This document shows, one piece after another, positions 32,647-44,672 of a stretch of DNA of 64,000 bases. Numbering within the stretch: position 1 is the first letter of the stretch; each line of letters opens with the position of its first letter. The position numbers and the translations under genes are program-made. Below the pieces are notes generated by a model. The model made no database searches. It was not told the origin of the DNA and saw only the letters and a program-made list of their open reading frames with translations. Origin of the DNA: Scilla litardierei (lineage: Eukaryota; Streptophyta; Magnoliopsida; Asparagales; Asparagaceae); NCBI GenBank assembly GCA_030789695.1, contig CM061138.1:12100214-12164213 (forward strand). The letters run 5' to 3'.

Positions 32647-35359
32647 TGTAACGACCAGTAATTTCCAACAGTTCAATTTACGTATTTCTACATTATAAAT
32701 GTTAGTCAAGAATTTTCTAACAAAACTGATTTCAAAAATTCTTATAAAAATATTTTAGAGCACTATACTTATCATATTGTATTTCAGCAATTTCAGATTT
32801 CCTCAAATGGCCAAAACATTTCTGTTAAAATTCATCTTCCAAAATTACCGTTTTGATTCGACGAATTTATTTTCTATTCAAACACTTTCAAAACATTATC
32901 AAACTCCTGCAGTAGCATCCTATGATCATTTAGGGTCTCCCACATTAATTTCGTAATTTTCGGATGTCATTTCAGTAGAGAACCCGCAAACCCGTTTTCC
33001 AAACGTTTTGGCCAAAAACTAGTATCCCCGTAGCCCAAACCCTGAAACGGACTTCGTATTCGCCATCCTTGCGACGATACGATCCCGTAGGTATGTTTTC
33101 GTAATTTTTCGGACACATTGGCTAGTAGGGGCAAAATCGTAATTTTGTATTTATTCCTTAATTACGTTTCAACTTTTTACTTAATTACTAATTACTTTTA
33201 ACCTAAGTTAATTACCCTTAACCCTAGATCTAAACGTGGCAACACATGATAAACACGTTTGCCCACCTTCTCCGATCAGATTCATTCCCTCAAAACAAAT
33301 TGTCAAACCGGACACCAACCCCATTTAATTCCACCTACAGCCTATTTAATTCTGTTGACTAAATAATCTCTCTTGATATCATATAACTATCATCTTATTA
33401 TATATTAACTCATCCCCCATCTCAGGCTTCCCACACTCAGCTCTCACCCCCAGGACAGCCCACGTGAAAGCATAACTTTCATTCAACCTCATTAATATTT
33501 TCAATAATATTATTACTACTTCTAATATTTACCCTACCCTATATAAACTCTTCCCTTTCCTCTATTTCTTTCGCACAGGCAAACTCTCCCCTCTCAAATA
33601 ATCACACAGTTATTTCTCCATCTCACTCTCCCTCACTATCTCTCTCTCCCGCACTCCATTCCCGGTGACCCTCGACCCACGCCACGACAGCTCCGACCAA
33701 CGCCACCGTCCTCCGGCGCTCGTCGCCGTCGCCCGCAGCCCGTAACGCCACGACAGTGCCACGGTCCGACCGCCCCCGCCCTCGTCGCCATTGGCCTCGA
33801 CATTCGCCGTCGCTGACGACGAGACCCACGCAGCGAGCAGCGCCACGCCCCGAGCGCCTCAGCCGCTGCACCCGCCGCCTCAATTCGCCCTCCGACCTTC
33901 CGCCTCAGATCGATGCCGACACGCTCACCGGAGGCTCCCACTGCAGCACTCCGCTTCGACGAACGCCGCCTCAACCCCGGCGCTCCGCCCCCACACAGCA
34001 GCCCGGAGCTCCGCCTCCCCGCCGCCTTGCCACCTCCATCGAGGCGCCCCTACCAACGCCCACCTCCTGTGGCCCCTGGACGTCGACGCCTCATGTAGCA
34101 GCACAGCGCAGGGTGCATGTAGAAAAACATTGAGGAGAACGTTAAACAGCATCGAATCTCGTGCATCGGCACTAGATCCAGTCTCGGCCCACTACCATCA
34201 TCTCGAAGATTGTAAGTCACAGTAAATTCTAACTTTAGAAATCTAGATAGTGTACTTAATGGAAACACCGCATGCTCAAAGCATGGATCGGTACCTTAGT
34301 TATTGGACTTCACACATTGCTCAGGACTGACATTCTCTCTTGAGGTTTCTGCCCTGACTTTTTAACAGGCAAAGATCTTTAGAATATCGTTAACGCGTAT
34401 GAACATAGGACTTAACATCTAGTCTCGGAACAGTTATTGTCCTGAACAGATTGACATGCTTGACAGAAAGATTGTAACTGGATATGTGAGAACAGTAAAT
34501 GACTCGTAACACTGCAAAGAACGGTAACCTGCACAGACACTTGGGGTTTTGGGGTAACTTATAATTGCGGAAGTGCGGGAGCGACTAGTCCAGACTTTGT
34601 TGTCACTGTGCGGGTTCTAGCAACCCATAACAGTGCCGGTGACAACCATCACAGATCACAGATCACAGATTATTGCACAGTACTCAGAGAATTGGTTCGC
34701 CCGGGTAGCACCCGCGGCAAGAGTTGGCCTCTTGGTTGCTCACTGTACTTCCCGTTATAAGTCACGAACTAGAATAGGCACAAGTACTCTCACTATTGCA
34801 ATTGTCATTGCTAGCGTCATTGCTATCGTCATTACTAGTTGTACTTGCTCGGTCACCTTTACTTTACTTGTCACCCTTGCATGCTTGACTTGATGTACTT
34901 TACTTATCGCACTTGCATGCTTGTCTGTCCTTACTTTATCCTTACTTTACTTTCAGCACTTGTTTACCATAGCCTGCTCCATATTTGTGCACTCCTCTTT
35001 TTCTATTGCTAGAATTGTTGTGACTTACCTTCGGTTCCATTTATGGCACCGGCAGACGAAGATCTGAATCGAGGAGATTGCCCCAGAGTTCGTGGAGCCT
35101 ACACTTGACCCTGAAGCTGCAGAGTTTTATTTACTTTACTGTTGGTGTGTGGGTAGTACTGTGTATTTACTTTTCCGTACTTCTTTTCAGAAAGTGTGCT
35201 GGTGGTTGTTGTACTTTAATTTGGACTGTAATAACGTCTGTACGCTGGTTTTGAGTATTGTGATGCATCTCTGAGTTGTGGCTATGCTGAATTCACTGGT
35301 AAACTGCGGAACCTGCAAATATCAAATAAGTAACGGGCCCCCGAGAGCGGGTCGTTACA
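32647..35359 (+). repeat. 5' LTR of the non-autonomous element
   Basis: TATATAAACTC at 33540 is a good TATA box. A GC-rich transcribed segment (33650-34110) yields six-frame open reading frames that are composition artefacts. Contains three CACAGAT heptamers near 34655-34675. Confidence 0.95.
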
Positions 35360-36434
35360 GTTTTGGTGGCCCACGCAGGTCCGTGCAAAATACCTCGTGA
35401 ACAGTATAGTAAAACCAGGATGTATCGTATACGATACTCAACTAAGCTGACATTTCTTTGGATGCAGGTTTGACACTCGAAAGATGGACGGGAACATCTC
35501 GGAGAGCCCCAATGGAGTTGGCCATCTGGCTTTTTTTTAAAAAAAATTCATTTTGATAGGATTAATTAGTTGTATTAAAAAAATCCTTCTGTGTCGGTGG
35601 CACCCATATGAATGATTATCTTCCTTCAATGGACCATGATATCGGTCAATGTGCTTGGCTAAAGTCTGTTGGATCAACCTAGCTTGACTGGGTATAAGTG
35701 ATCCTGTCTTAGTCACTTCCCTGGCCGTGTCCGCTGGACCGCAAGGACGTGAATCATGATTATGTGACGTCATCAATCTTCTCCACTACCAACCTTCCTT
35801 TATCTTGGTGACCATTCAATTGACCTTCTTAGAATCTTTCTATTTCTAGTTTGCTTGAACCCTAGCTACGTTTATTTTAAGGAGGGTAGCATTCGAATTT
35901 TTCGATCATCAGAAGTTCGAGCTCCTCAGCAGAAGCAGATCGAAGGACGTTCAGAAGTAATCGAGGATGATGCTGGAGATTTTGAGACGAGCCAAACGTA
36001 GCGTGCACGTATAGGCTGTTACGTTTTTGAAACTTGTATTTCTTTTCTAACCCTGTTCCCATCTTGTACCCGATTTTTCCACGTGTTGGAATTCCTTCCC
36101 ACCTACCACCTCCCCTCATTATTGCCTTTGTCCTCATCCTTGCCTCGAGCCCCGTTCCTGTCTACCCTATACTACCTACCCATGACTTTCGGCGCCCCCT
36201 ATTTATTTCCTTTGTCCGCTTCCCCACCTCGAACCCCGTTCCCGCCTAACACCGACGACTTTCGGTGCCCCCCTTCTCTTTTTAACCCCTCTTCTCCTTC
36301 CTTCCCAAGCCACCCCGTGGTTCCCTTTTCGCTCAGACATCACCCCTCCTCCCCCCGGCCTCTTCCCCAAGCGAGCTCGCCATCTCACCCGAAGCCCCGC
36401 CAGCTTCTGCTCCACTCCATCGGAAGTCCCTGCC

Positions 36435-37004
36435 ATGGATCGTCAACCAGCCACAGCTCTCATCGCCGAGGACCCGCAACCACCAATGGCCCTTCGACGT
36501 TCTGTTTTGGGATTTTTGGCCTTGGCAACAACCCTCGTCGCCACCCTCGCTACCGCCGCTTGGCTGAGATCTTGGGAAGCCGTGATCCTTGGGCTTCTCT
36601 TGAGCTCTCTGCCCTGGGCCTCACCCAGGTTGAGATCCCGTTTAGGCTTCCTCTTGCGTCTACTCCTTTTGGTGTGCGGGAAAGCGTGTTTTTGGTTGTT
36701 CATTTGTTGGGTAATGTTGGGTGTTGCGAATGTCAAGTATTGGTCTACGGAAGGAGTGATGGCAATGATTATTGGCATGATTTTGGCCTTGGGTGTTGAA
36801 GTTGGATGTAGGCCTTATGCTTGGCTCTGGATGAGAGCTTGGATCCTGCCTTATTGTGGGATAGTATGGAGATTGACGGAAGGAATGCTAGCAATGAGTA
36901 CTAACTTAGAGTGTTGGCCTTGTACTTACCTTTGGGCGGTGATTTGGACATTAGCATGTGGTTGGGCATTATGGAAATTGATGTTGTTGGTACCCGTGGA
37001 TTAG
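36435..37004 (+). CDS. Hypothetical hydrophobic protein, 189 aa, doubtful
   Basis: ATG in good context (TGCCATGGAT) opens 189 codons with about five hydrophobic stretches (for example LGFLALATTLVATLATAAWL, then a segment around residue 80 and another around 115). A second frame over the same DNA is also open (238 codons from 36083), so openness may reflect composition. No family recognised. If real, it would be a gene fragment carried by the retroelement; more likely it is chance. Confidence 0.2.
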   Translation: MDRQPATALIAEDPQPPMALRRSVLGFLALATTLVATLATAAWLRSWEAVILGLLLSSLPWASPRLRSRLGFLLRLLLLVCGKACFWLFICWVMLGVANVKYWSTEGVMAMIIGMILALGVEVGCRPYAWLWMRAWILPYCGIVWRLTEGMLAMSTNLECWPCTYLWAVIWTLACGWALWKLMLLVPVD

Positions 37005-37467
37005 CCGATACACGCTATATTATGAACAACATCTGTGCCCAGACCCGTTAGTCACCAGTAGCACGAATAAACTTTATAGTCTTCCGGTTTATGTGGTTTA
37101 AACAGCTTGCTACTGGCTTATCACCTCAGGTTCCAAGTTCGAACAGATGTTGTCATCATAATAGCCCTCATTTTCATGTGATATTATTATCTCATGTTAA
37201 TCTTGGTCTACTTGAGATAGCAGTGTAACTATTGTAATGATACTGGTCTCAAGAATAGTTACGGAAGCTATGGTGATGTTAATAGTATATATTTATTAGT
37301 AATATCTCTTGTTTTCTTGATGCTAAAATATCATATCATATTTGGTTTTATTTACAACCTGATTTACTAGATTTCCATCTTTTCTATGTTTTATTTGCTT
37401 GAGCTTCTTCATAAAATCAATTATTTGTTTCAAAAATATTTTTAAATTCCGAGGACGGAATTATTTT

Positions 37468-37480
37468 AAGGAGGGTAGAA
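37468..37480 (+). promoter_or_regulatory. Polypurine tract of the non-autonomous element
   Basis: AAGGAGGGTAGAA immediately before the 3' LTR start TGTAACGACC. Preceded by TTCCGAGGACGGAA, a context common at the pol end of Ty3 chromoviruses, hinting at the parent family. Confidence 0.8.
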
Positions 37481-40200
37481 TGTAACGACCAGTAATTTCC
37501 AACAGTTCAATTTACGTATTTCTACATTATAAATGTTAGTCAAGAATTTTCTAACAAAACTGATTTCAAAAATTCTTATAAAAATATTTTAGAGCACTAT
37601 ACTTATCATATTGTATTTCAGCAATTTCAGATTTCCTCAAATGGCCAAAACATTTCTGTTAAAATTCATCTTCCAAAATTACCGTTTTGATTCGACGAAT
37701 TTATTTTCTATTCAAACACTTTCAAAACATTATCAAACTCCTGCAGTAGCATCCTATGATCATTTAGGGTCTCCCACATTAATTTCGTAATTTTCGGATG
37801 TCATTTCAGTAGAGAACCCGCAAACCCGTTTTCCAAACGTTTTGGCCAAAAACTAGTATCCCCGTAGCCCAAACCCTGAAACGGACTTCGTATTCGCCAT
37901 CCTTGCGACGATACGATCCCGTGGGTATGTTTTCGTAATTTTTCGGACACATTGGCTAGTAGGGGCAAAATCGTAATTTTGTATTTATTCCTTAATTACG
38001 TTTCAACTTTTTACTTAATTACTAATTACTTTTAACCTAAGTTAATTACCCTTAACCCTAGATCTAAACGTGGCAACACATGATAAACACGTTTGCCCAC
38101 CTTCTCCGATCAGATTCATTCCCTCAAAACAAATTGTCAAACCGGACACCAACCCCATTTAATTCCACCTACAGCCTATTTAATTCTGTTGACTAAATAA
38201 TCTCTCTTGATATCATATAACTATCATCTTATTATATATTAACTCATCCCCCATCTCAGGCTTCCCACACTCAGCTCTCACCCCCAGGACAGCCCACGTG
38301 AAAGCATAACTTTCATTCAACCTCATTAATATTTTCAATAATATTATTACTACTTCTAATATTTACCCTACCCTATATAAACTCTTCCCTTTCCTCTATT
38401 TCTTTCGCACAGGCAAACTCTCCCCTCTCAAATAATCACACAGTTATTTCTCCATCTCACTCTCCCTCACTATCTCTCTCTCCCGCACTCCATTCCCGGT
38501 GACCCTCGACCCACGCCACGACAGCTCCGACCAACGCCACCGTCCTCCGGCGCTCGTCGCCGTCGCCCGCAGCCCGTAACGCCACGACAGTGCCACGGTC
38601 CGACCGCCCCCGCCCTCGTCGCCATTGGCCTCGACATTCGCCGTCGCTGACGACGAGACCCACGCAGCGAGCAGCGCCACGCCCCGAGCGCCTCAGCCGC
38701 TGCACCCGCCGCCTCAATTCGCCCTCCGACCTTCCGCCTCAGATCGATGCTGACACGCTCACCGGAGGCTCCCACTGCAGCACTCCGCTTCGACGAACGC
38801 CGCCTCAACCCCGGCGCTCCGCCCCCACACAGCAGCCCGGAGCTCCGCCTCCCCGCCGCCTTGCCACCTCCATCGAGGCGCCCCTACCAACGCCCACCTC
38901 CTGTGGCCCCTGGACGTCGACGCCTCATGTAGCAGCACAGCGCAGGGTGCATGTAGAAAAACATTGAGGAGAACGTTAAACAGCATCGAATCTCGTGCAT
39001 CGGCACTAGATCCAGTCTCGGCCCACTACCATCATCTCGAAGATTGTAAGTCACAGTAAATTCTAACTTTAGAAATCTAGATAGTGTACTTAATGGAAAC
39101 ACCGCATGCTCAAAGCATGGATCGGTACCTTAGTTATTGGACTTCACACATTGCTCAGGACTGACATTCTCTCTTGAGGTTTCTGCCCTGACTTTTCAAC
39201 AGGCAAAGATCTTTAGAATATCGTTAACGCGTATGAACATAGGACTTAACATCTAGTCTCGGAACAGTTATTGTCCTGAACAGATTGACATGCTTGACAG
39301 AAAGATTGTAACTGGATATGTGAGAACAGTAAATGACTCGTAACACTGCAAAGAACGGTAACCTGCACAGACACTTGGGGTTTTTGGGTAACTTATAATT
39401 GCGGAAGTGCGGGAGCGACTAGTCCAGACTTTGTTGTCACTGTGCGGGTTCTAGCAACCCATAACAGTGCCGGTGACAACCATCACAGATCACAGATCAC
39501 AGATCACAGATTATTGCACAGTACTCAGAGAATTGGTTCGCCCGGGTAGCACCCGCGGCAAGAGTTGGCCTCTTGGTTGCTCACTGTACTTCCCGTTATA
39601 AGTCACGAACTAGAATAGGCACAAGTACTCTCACTATTGCAATTGTCATTGCTAGCGTCATTGCTATCGTCATTACTAGTTGTACTTGCTCGGTCACCTT
39701 TACTTTACTTGTCACCCTTGCATGCTTGACTTGATGTACTTTACTTATCGCACTTGCATGCTTGTCTGTCCTTACTTTATCCTTACTTTACTTTCAGCAC
39801 TTGTTTACCATAGCCTGCTTCATATTTGTGCACTCCTCTTTTTCTATTGCTAGAATTGTTGTGACTTACCTTCGGTTCCATTTATGGCACCGGCAGACGA
39901 AGATCTGAATCGAGGAGATTGCCCCAGAGTTCGTGGAGCCTACACTTGACCCTGAAGCTGCAGAGTTTTATTTACTTTACTGTTGGTGTGTGGGTAGTAC
40001 TGTGTATTTACTTTTCCGTACTTCTTTTCAGAAAGTGTGCTGGTGGTTGTTGTACTTTAATTTGGACTGTAATAACGTCTGTACGCTGGTTTTGAGTATT
40101 GTGATGCATCTCTGAGTTGTGGCTATGCTGAATTCACTGGTAAACTGCGGAACCTGCAAATATCAAATAAGTAACGGGCCCCCGAGAGCGGGTCGTTACA
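37481..40200 (+). repeat. 3' LTR of the non-autonomous element
   Basis: Near-identical to 32647-35359. Carries four CACAGAT heptamers instead of three, accounting for the 7-bp length difference. TATA box at 38374. Confidence 0.95.
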
Positions 40201-42014
40201 CCGTTGGACCAATAGTGCTCGCTGCCCACATTCCGTCCGCTGCCCGGACGAGTCTCACTACGCTACCCGTAGTCGAGGCAACGTAGACGCCGCAGGGCTC
40301 ACGATCTTCCGGCATCGTGATCCGTTACCATTACCGTTGCCTGAGACATTTCGCTGCGCTACCCGCAGTCGGGGACACGAGCACCGCCACCGCTTCCAGA
40401 CCCGACGCCAGATTAAATGCGCGTTCCTCACACCAGGTTGGTCCCTTTAAACTCGTAGCGAAACCCACACTGTAGCAAACTGAACCTTAACTAAAACCGG
40501 ACAACAATAATTAAATTTACTTTTCCTCACCAGTAAAACGCTGCTCACCGTAGATTCGACGACTGGACTTTTGAACTGTGCACATAGGATAGATCGTCGA
40601 TTAGGCTGATACATCAAAATGTGACTTTTGACTAATAGGATAGTCCCGATAACCTAGAAACGAAACCTAATAGGATTTGATGAATTTGAGACCTGACATC
40701 GTCGCCGTGGCGATATTTCAGACGGACTTCTGCGGACGAGACGCTTCGAGAGGACGACACACTCGCCATTTCAGGCAAGTGTACCCACTTGCGTTTTTGA
40801 CCGTGTTTTGGTCTTAGATTGCTAGAACTATTAGACTGTGAATGTATAGAACCGGACGTGAAATGATAGCGTCCGGGACGCCCCTGATGACTTAGACTTG
40901 ACGACGAAGTCTAAGCTCGACAAACAACAACTTTTGACACCGTAGGGCTATCTTGTGTGTGCGTGCGTGTGGACACCCTAGAATAACAATTCCTTACACT
41001 TGTCAGGTCATGTCCCTGTTACACAAAAAGCCTTCGGGCGTTTCGGATGCTCTCCATGCGAGAGTGATCCCCGTGATACAAAAAGCCTGCGGGCGTTTCG
41101 GATGCTTTCCTTGCAGAAGTGATCCCTGTTATACAAAAAGCCTTCGGGCGTTTCGGATGCTTCCCTAGCGGAAGTGATCCATGTACTTCTTGTCCTGAGT
41201 TCTGGGGTTTAGGGTAGGGTTGAGAGTGCGCACGACAAGAGGGTCTGATCCCTCTCGAACCGTAAGGCGTGAACCCTTCGTGTCACACTTGTCTTGTCTT
41301 GTCCCGTCCTGTTTGTCCTGTCTTGTCCCGCCACGTCCCGACTTGTCTTGACACCTGTAGGTTAGTCCCGTAGTTGGTAGCACACGCTACGACTACTACT
41401 TGTCCCGTTTTACTTTCCTGCTGCGTTACTTCCGGTCGTGTTACCCTGTTATAACCACAGCATGCTAATCAACCAGTAAACTGTTGTCAAAAAGAACCTC
41501 AGCATGTTAATCAACCAGTAAACCGTTGTTTAAAGTTCGGTGCACTTGCAGTAAAGTCTAACCCTTCTTGTAGACTTTACCTGACGTACAGTTCCTTTTT
41601 CGTGGGTGATGTACGTCAGGTGTTCAGCCAGAGATCGTGGACGAGGCAGACTCGCTGGAGTACGTGGAGCCGGGGATGTCGTCATCAGAGTACGTACCTG
41701 ACAAGGACCAGACCTTGAGGTCTTTTAGTCGCCACATCCAGAGGTTGCTACTTTTCGGTTTGTCTTTAAATCTTTTGTTGCCATGCTTAGGCTTCTTTTA
41801 GACTTTGTACCAGTTGGATATTATATCTCTATTTAATGAATGCAACTTCCTTTCCGTACTTTATGTTGTTTCGAACTATAATAATGCAAGAACCTGGAAA
41901 ATCTTTTAAAATGGTACCTCTGCAGACGCTTATTGGGTCCGAGCTTCTCAGCTCTGGCCTAAGCGGGCCTCGTCACGTTTCGCTTCCGTCCATTTTGGGA
42001 AGCGGGGCGTGACA

Positions 42015-42325
42015 TTCATAGTGATAAAAGTCAGCTCGGCATATAATGGGATCATGGGCCGGTCGCTTCTCAACTCGGTCGAGGCTGTGGTATCTTCGTT
42101 CTATCAGATGATCAAATTACATACTCCTCAAGGGGTCGAGACAGTGAAGGGCAACCAGGCTCAATCAAATTCATGCTACCTCCTATCTATTAAAGCACGA
42201 GGGGCCGAGTATACCTATTTGGTGGACTTCCTTGACAACGGGGAGGACTTCGTCGACCAACGACCTACTCCGATCGAACAACCCGAGCTGGTCACAATAT
42301 CGGATGAAGAAGTGAAAACTAGTTC
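42015..42325 (+). pseudogene. Tat-like protease/pre-RT remnant, second part
   Basis: Continues the frame interrupted at 31083: TFIVIKVSSAYNGIMGR, then LLNSVEAVVSSFYQMIKLHT and KGNQAQSNSCYLLS, matching the segment between protease and reverse transcriptase in Tat-like elements. Ends at the LTR fragment that starts at 42326; reverse transcriptase never follows. Confidence 0.85.
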
Positions 42326-43310
42326 TGTTGGGTTGATTCGGGATATAAATTGCATATTTCCCCCTCCCCCCATTTCTGTGCATTTTATGTGTATATTGTG
42401 TTAATTTTGGCTTAATACAGGCGTATTTGTGATATCGTGAATTATTAAAGCCTATCCCTATTTTATACATAAAATGTGGTTTTTGTGTACTAATTTTTTC
42501 TCCCCTTATTTTTCAGATACTTCTGGAATTTTTCTAGATTTTCTGAAATTTTTCCAAAAATTTTGGGACCTTCGAGCTATTTTTCGTGCATTTTGGATGC
42601 AAGAAAGGAGTTTCTGGAAATTCGAAATAAAAGAAAAAATAAAAAAATAAAAAAAGGCCCAGCGGGTGGCCCGCTCGCTGAGCGGGCCACCGTTGTAATT
42701 GTTTTAAAAAAGGTTTTTTTTAATACTGAGCGGGCCGGCCCGAATGGTCAGCCCGCTCACAAAATAAAACCGCCCGCTGTTGCGGGCGGTGATGTTGAGC
42801 GGGCCCATGGCCCGCTCACTTGCACAGGCGCACGCGGATCACGTACGGGCGCGGGTTTGCGGGCGCACGAACGCACAGAACCGACCCGCAAGCCCGTTAA
42901 TGAGTTATTTGCGGCTGGAATGCGAAAATTAGGGGGGCTGCTGTTTTTTTTTTGGATTTTTAGGGCTTTGGGAGCCCTTCTTCTTCCCCGAAAGGCTATG
43001 GATGAGCTTGGAGGCCATGAGGATGATGGAGAAGCTTGGAGGAGGTGCCCAAGTGAGAGGGAAGCCTCAGTTCTTGAGAGATTGGTGATCTCTTCCCTCT
43101 CGTCTTTTGTATTTTTTGCATTTCTCTTGTTGTATTGAACTCTAAATGAATTTGTCTATAAATCTCATCTTATTTAGTATGATGGAGTAGTGTGCTTGGT
43201 GTGGGTTGTGATTCATTGTGGTTGGTTGTTAATTCTTGCTTTAATTTCCACTTGCCCATTTCCATTGTTGATGTTGGATGTATTATTAGGGCACATTTTC
43301 ATTGGTAAAG
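42326..43310 (+). mobile_element. Athila-like LTR fragment
   Basis: Begins TGTTGGGTTGATTC, like the Athila-like LTR at 46958 (TGTTGGTTGATC), and shares its layout: T-rich 5' part, a palindromic-word cluster (42660-42800, GCCCGCTCA/TGAGCGGGC), then a transcribed region. The right end is indistinct near 43310 and lacks the CA end, so it is truncated. Confidence 0.5.
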
Positions 43311-43589
43311 ACCCAAAAGGGCACAATTCAAATCTTTCAAGTCTCACAGTTGATTCTATTTAACTGCAAAAATCATATAAAGCTCGAAGGTCATCTATAA
43401 CTTTAGAGGAGCTAATCTCGAATTCGTCTATCTATCATGGAGATTTTAGCGAGCTCTGAGATTTACTGAGACCTAAGACGAGCTTTGTACCGAAGCTCTG
43501 AACTAAGACTTGGATCATTCATACGTCTTCTATACTAGTTTTGATATCTTTCACAGACAAGCTAATACTTCTCTTTCAGCAAAATCAAT

Positions 43590-44547
43590 TTCATAATGAA
43601 GTAGGAGCAGAGCTTATACAAACGGAAAAGGACAAAAAATATATAAGATACAAGTTATGAGGTAAGAGCTGTGGGAGTCGGGTCTGATACAAGGTATGAG
43701 GTCAGAGCTATGGGAGTCGGGCTTCAGGAGGAGTTGCTCTAGTGGTATTAGCCTCGGCAGCTGGGGTCTCTTCATTAACAGCATGGCAGGCATCTTCATC
43801 CTCATCAGAGACATCTCGAGTTGATCAAACATGATCCTTAAGTTGGGAAATTTTAGTTCAATCTCATGTTGACAATGGAGAAAGCCAGTGCTGAACACCT
43901 CGGACATTTGAGGGGCAATAACTTCCGTTGAGAACTTTTCCACTGCATCCACAACATTCTTATCCGAGTCAATCTTCTTAATGTCAGTGATCTGAGCTTG
44001 GAGCCCTGCTCTCTCTAGTTTTCCCTTATCCATATCCTCAATCAACTGAGTTGGGAGGTCGGCTCTCTCCATTTTCCATTTCTCCATCTCCTCAATTAGC
44101 CGCTCATCAACTCGCTTCCGGAGAAATACTTCGGCTTTAATGTTCTATTTGGCAATCGATTAGACCGCCCTGTCTTTGGCTAGTGCCTTCTCGAGCCTTC
44201 CCCCGAGATCCGAGCTCGGCTATTTTGATTGATAACACCTTCATTTGAGCACTTGCTCATCGGCAGCATTCTCTGCAGTAGCAATCTTCCTGTGCTTCAA
44301 AACGAGGCTCACCTCAACATTAGCTGTATTTATTGCTCAGCGGTGCAACTCAACGGCCATCGAGGACATCTGCATTTGAAGTAAGCAATGTTCAGTCCTA
44401 ACCCTTGGTGAAACCAGAAAGAATAAGAAGTGGAAAAGCACCGACCAGTTGATTGTGCCATACTATGGTGCTGACCAGCTGCTCAGGCTCAACCATCCAT
44501 AGAACCGAGCGAGCCTGTGGAAGAAGTGAGTTCTCAGCAAGACAAGC
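43590..44547 (-). pseudogene. Antisense ORF of the Tat-like element, C-terminal part
   Basis: Minus-strand frames read a coiled-coil rich in E, K and L (for example RLIEEMEKWKMERADLPTQL) with several stops, then VVDAVEKFSTEVIAPQMSEV and FSTGFLHCQHEIELKFPNL. This is the usual C-terminal arrangement of plant 'putative gypsy type transposon' proteins (coiled coil, then FxxGxxxCxxQ...P). It is the missing second half of 53707-52170, displaced by the insertion at 44557. Function of the family is unknown. Confidence 0.7.
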
Positions 44548-44556
44548 TGTAACCCC

Positions 44557-44601
44557 TGTAACGACTGGTTTTTCTATATTAGTGTTATCGATATATATAT
44601 G

Positions 44602-44633
<32 letters not shown>

Positions 44634-44641
44634 CGTATATG

Positions 44642-44672
<31 letters not shown>

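Larger units (their letters stand above)
35360..37480 (+). other. Interior of the non-autonomous element
   Basis: No gag, protease, reverse transcriptase or integrase motif in any frame. A short remnant frame MDGNISESPNGVGHLAFF starts near 35484. TTATTTTAAGGAGGGTAG occurs both internally (about 35873) and next to the 3' LTR, suggesting internal duplication of the polypurine end. 36000-37000 is C-rich then G/T-rich and may be captured host DNA. Confidence 0.8.
32647..40200 (+). mobile_element. Young non-autonomous LTR retrotransposon (LARD type)
   Basis: Two 2.7-kb LTRs (32647-35359, 2713 bp; 37481-40200, 2720 bp) flank a 2.1-kb interior without gag or pol. Target duplication CCGTT occurs at 32642-32646 and 40201-40205. 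LTR ends are TGTAACGACC and GGTCGTTACA. Both LTRs agree except for about five substitutions seen by eye and one extra CACAGAT unit in the right copy. After the 5' LTR comes TTTTGGTGGCCCACGCAGG, a plausible primer site beginning TGG whose tRNA I cannot name. Before the 3' LTR is the purine tract. It needs proteins from a partner element, likely a Ty3 family with TGTAACGACC-type LTRs. Confidence 0.93.
31084..42014 (+). mobile_element. Solo LTR (3.37 kb) split by a nested retrotransposon
   Basis: Begins TGTAACGGCC and ends GGGGCGTGACA, and is flanked by TTCAT at 31079-31083 and 42015-42019. The duplication sits inside a protease frame that continues across it (before: MRTFI; after: FIVIKVSSAYNG), which fixes both edges. 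Its own sequence is 31084-32646 plus 40201-42014, with no second LTR or internal region, so it is read as a solo LTR left by LTR-LTR recombination. GC-rich 31700-32600 gives overlapping open frames on both strands, none protein-like. Confidence 0.8.

Noticed and set aside
31685..32709. Long GC-rich open frames on both strands (up to about 200 codons)
   Set aside because: They overlap in several frames and both strands, give R/P/A/S-rich translations and lie inside a solo LTR. This is a composition effect.
33610..34268. Open frames repeated at 38444-39102
   Set aside because: They are the same LTR sequence in both LTRs of the non-autonomous element; translations are low-complexity and overlap on both strands.
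36435..37004. A genuine membrane protein gene in the non-autonomous element
   Set aside because: Kept only as a doubtful entry: a second frame over the same DNA is also open, and the hydrophobicity follows from T/G-rich composition.
42326..43310. A complete solo LTR with target duplication
   Set aside because: The left edge is clear but no CA end and no matching 5-bp duplication were found on the right, so it is called a fragment.
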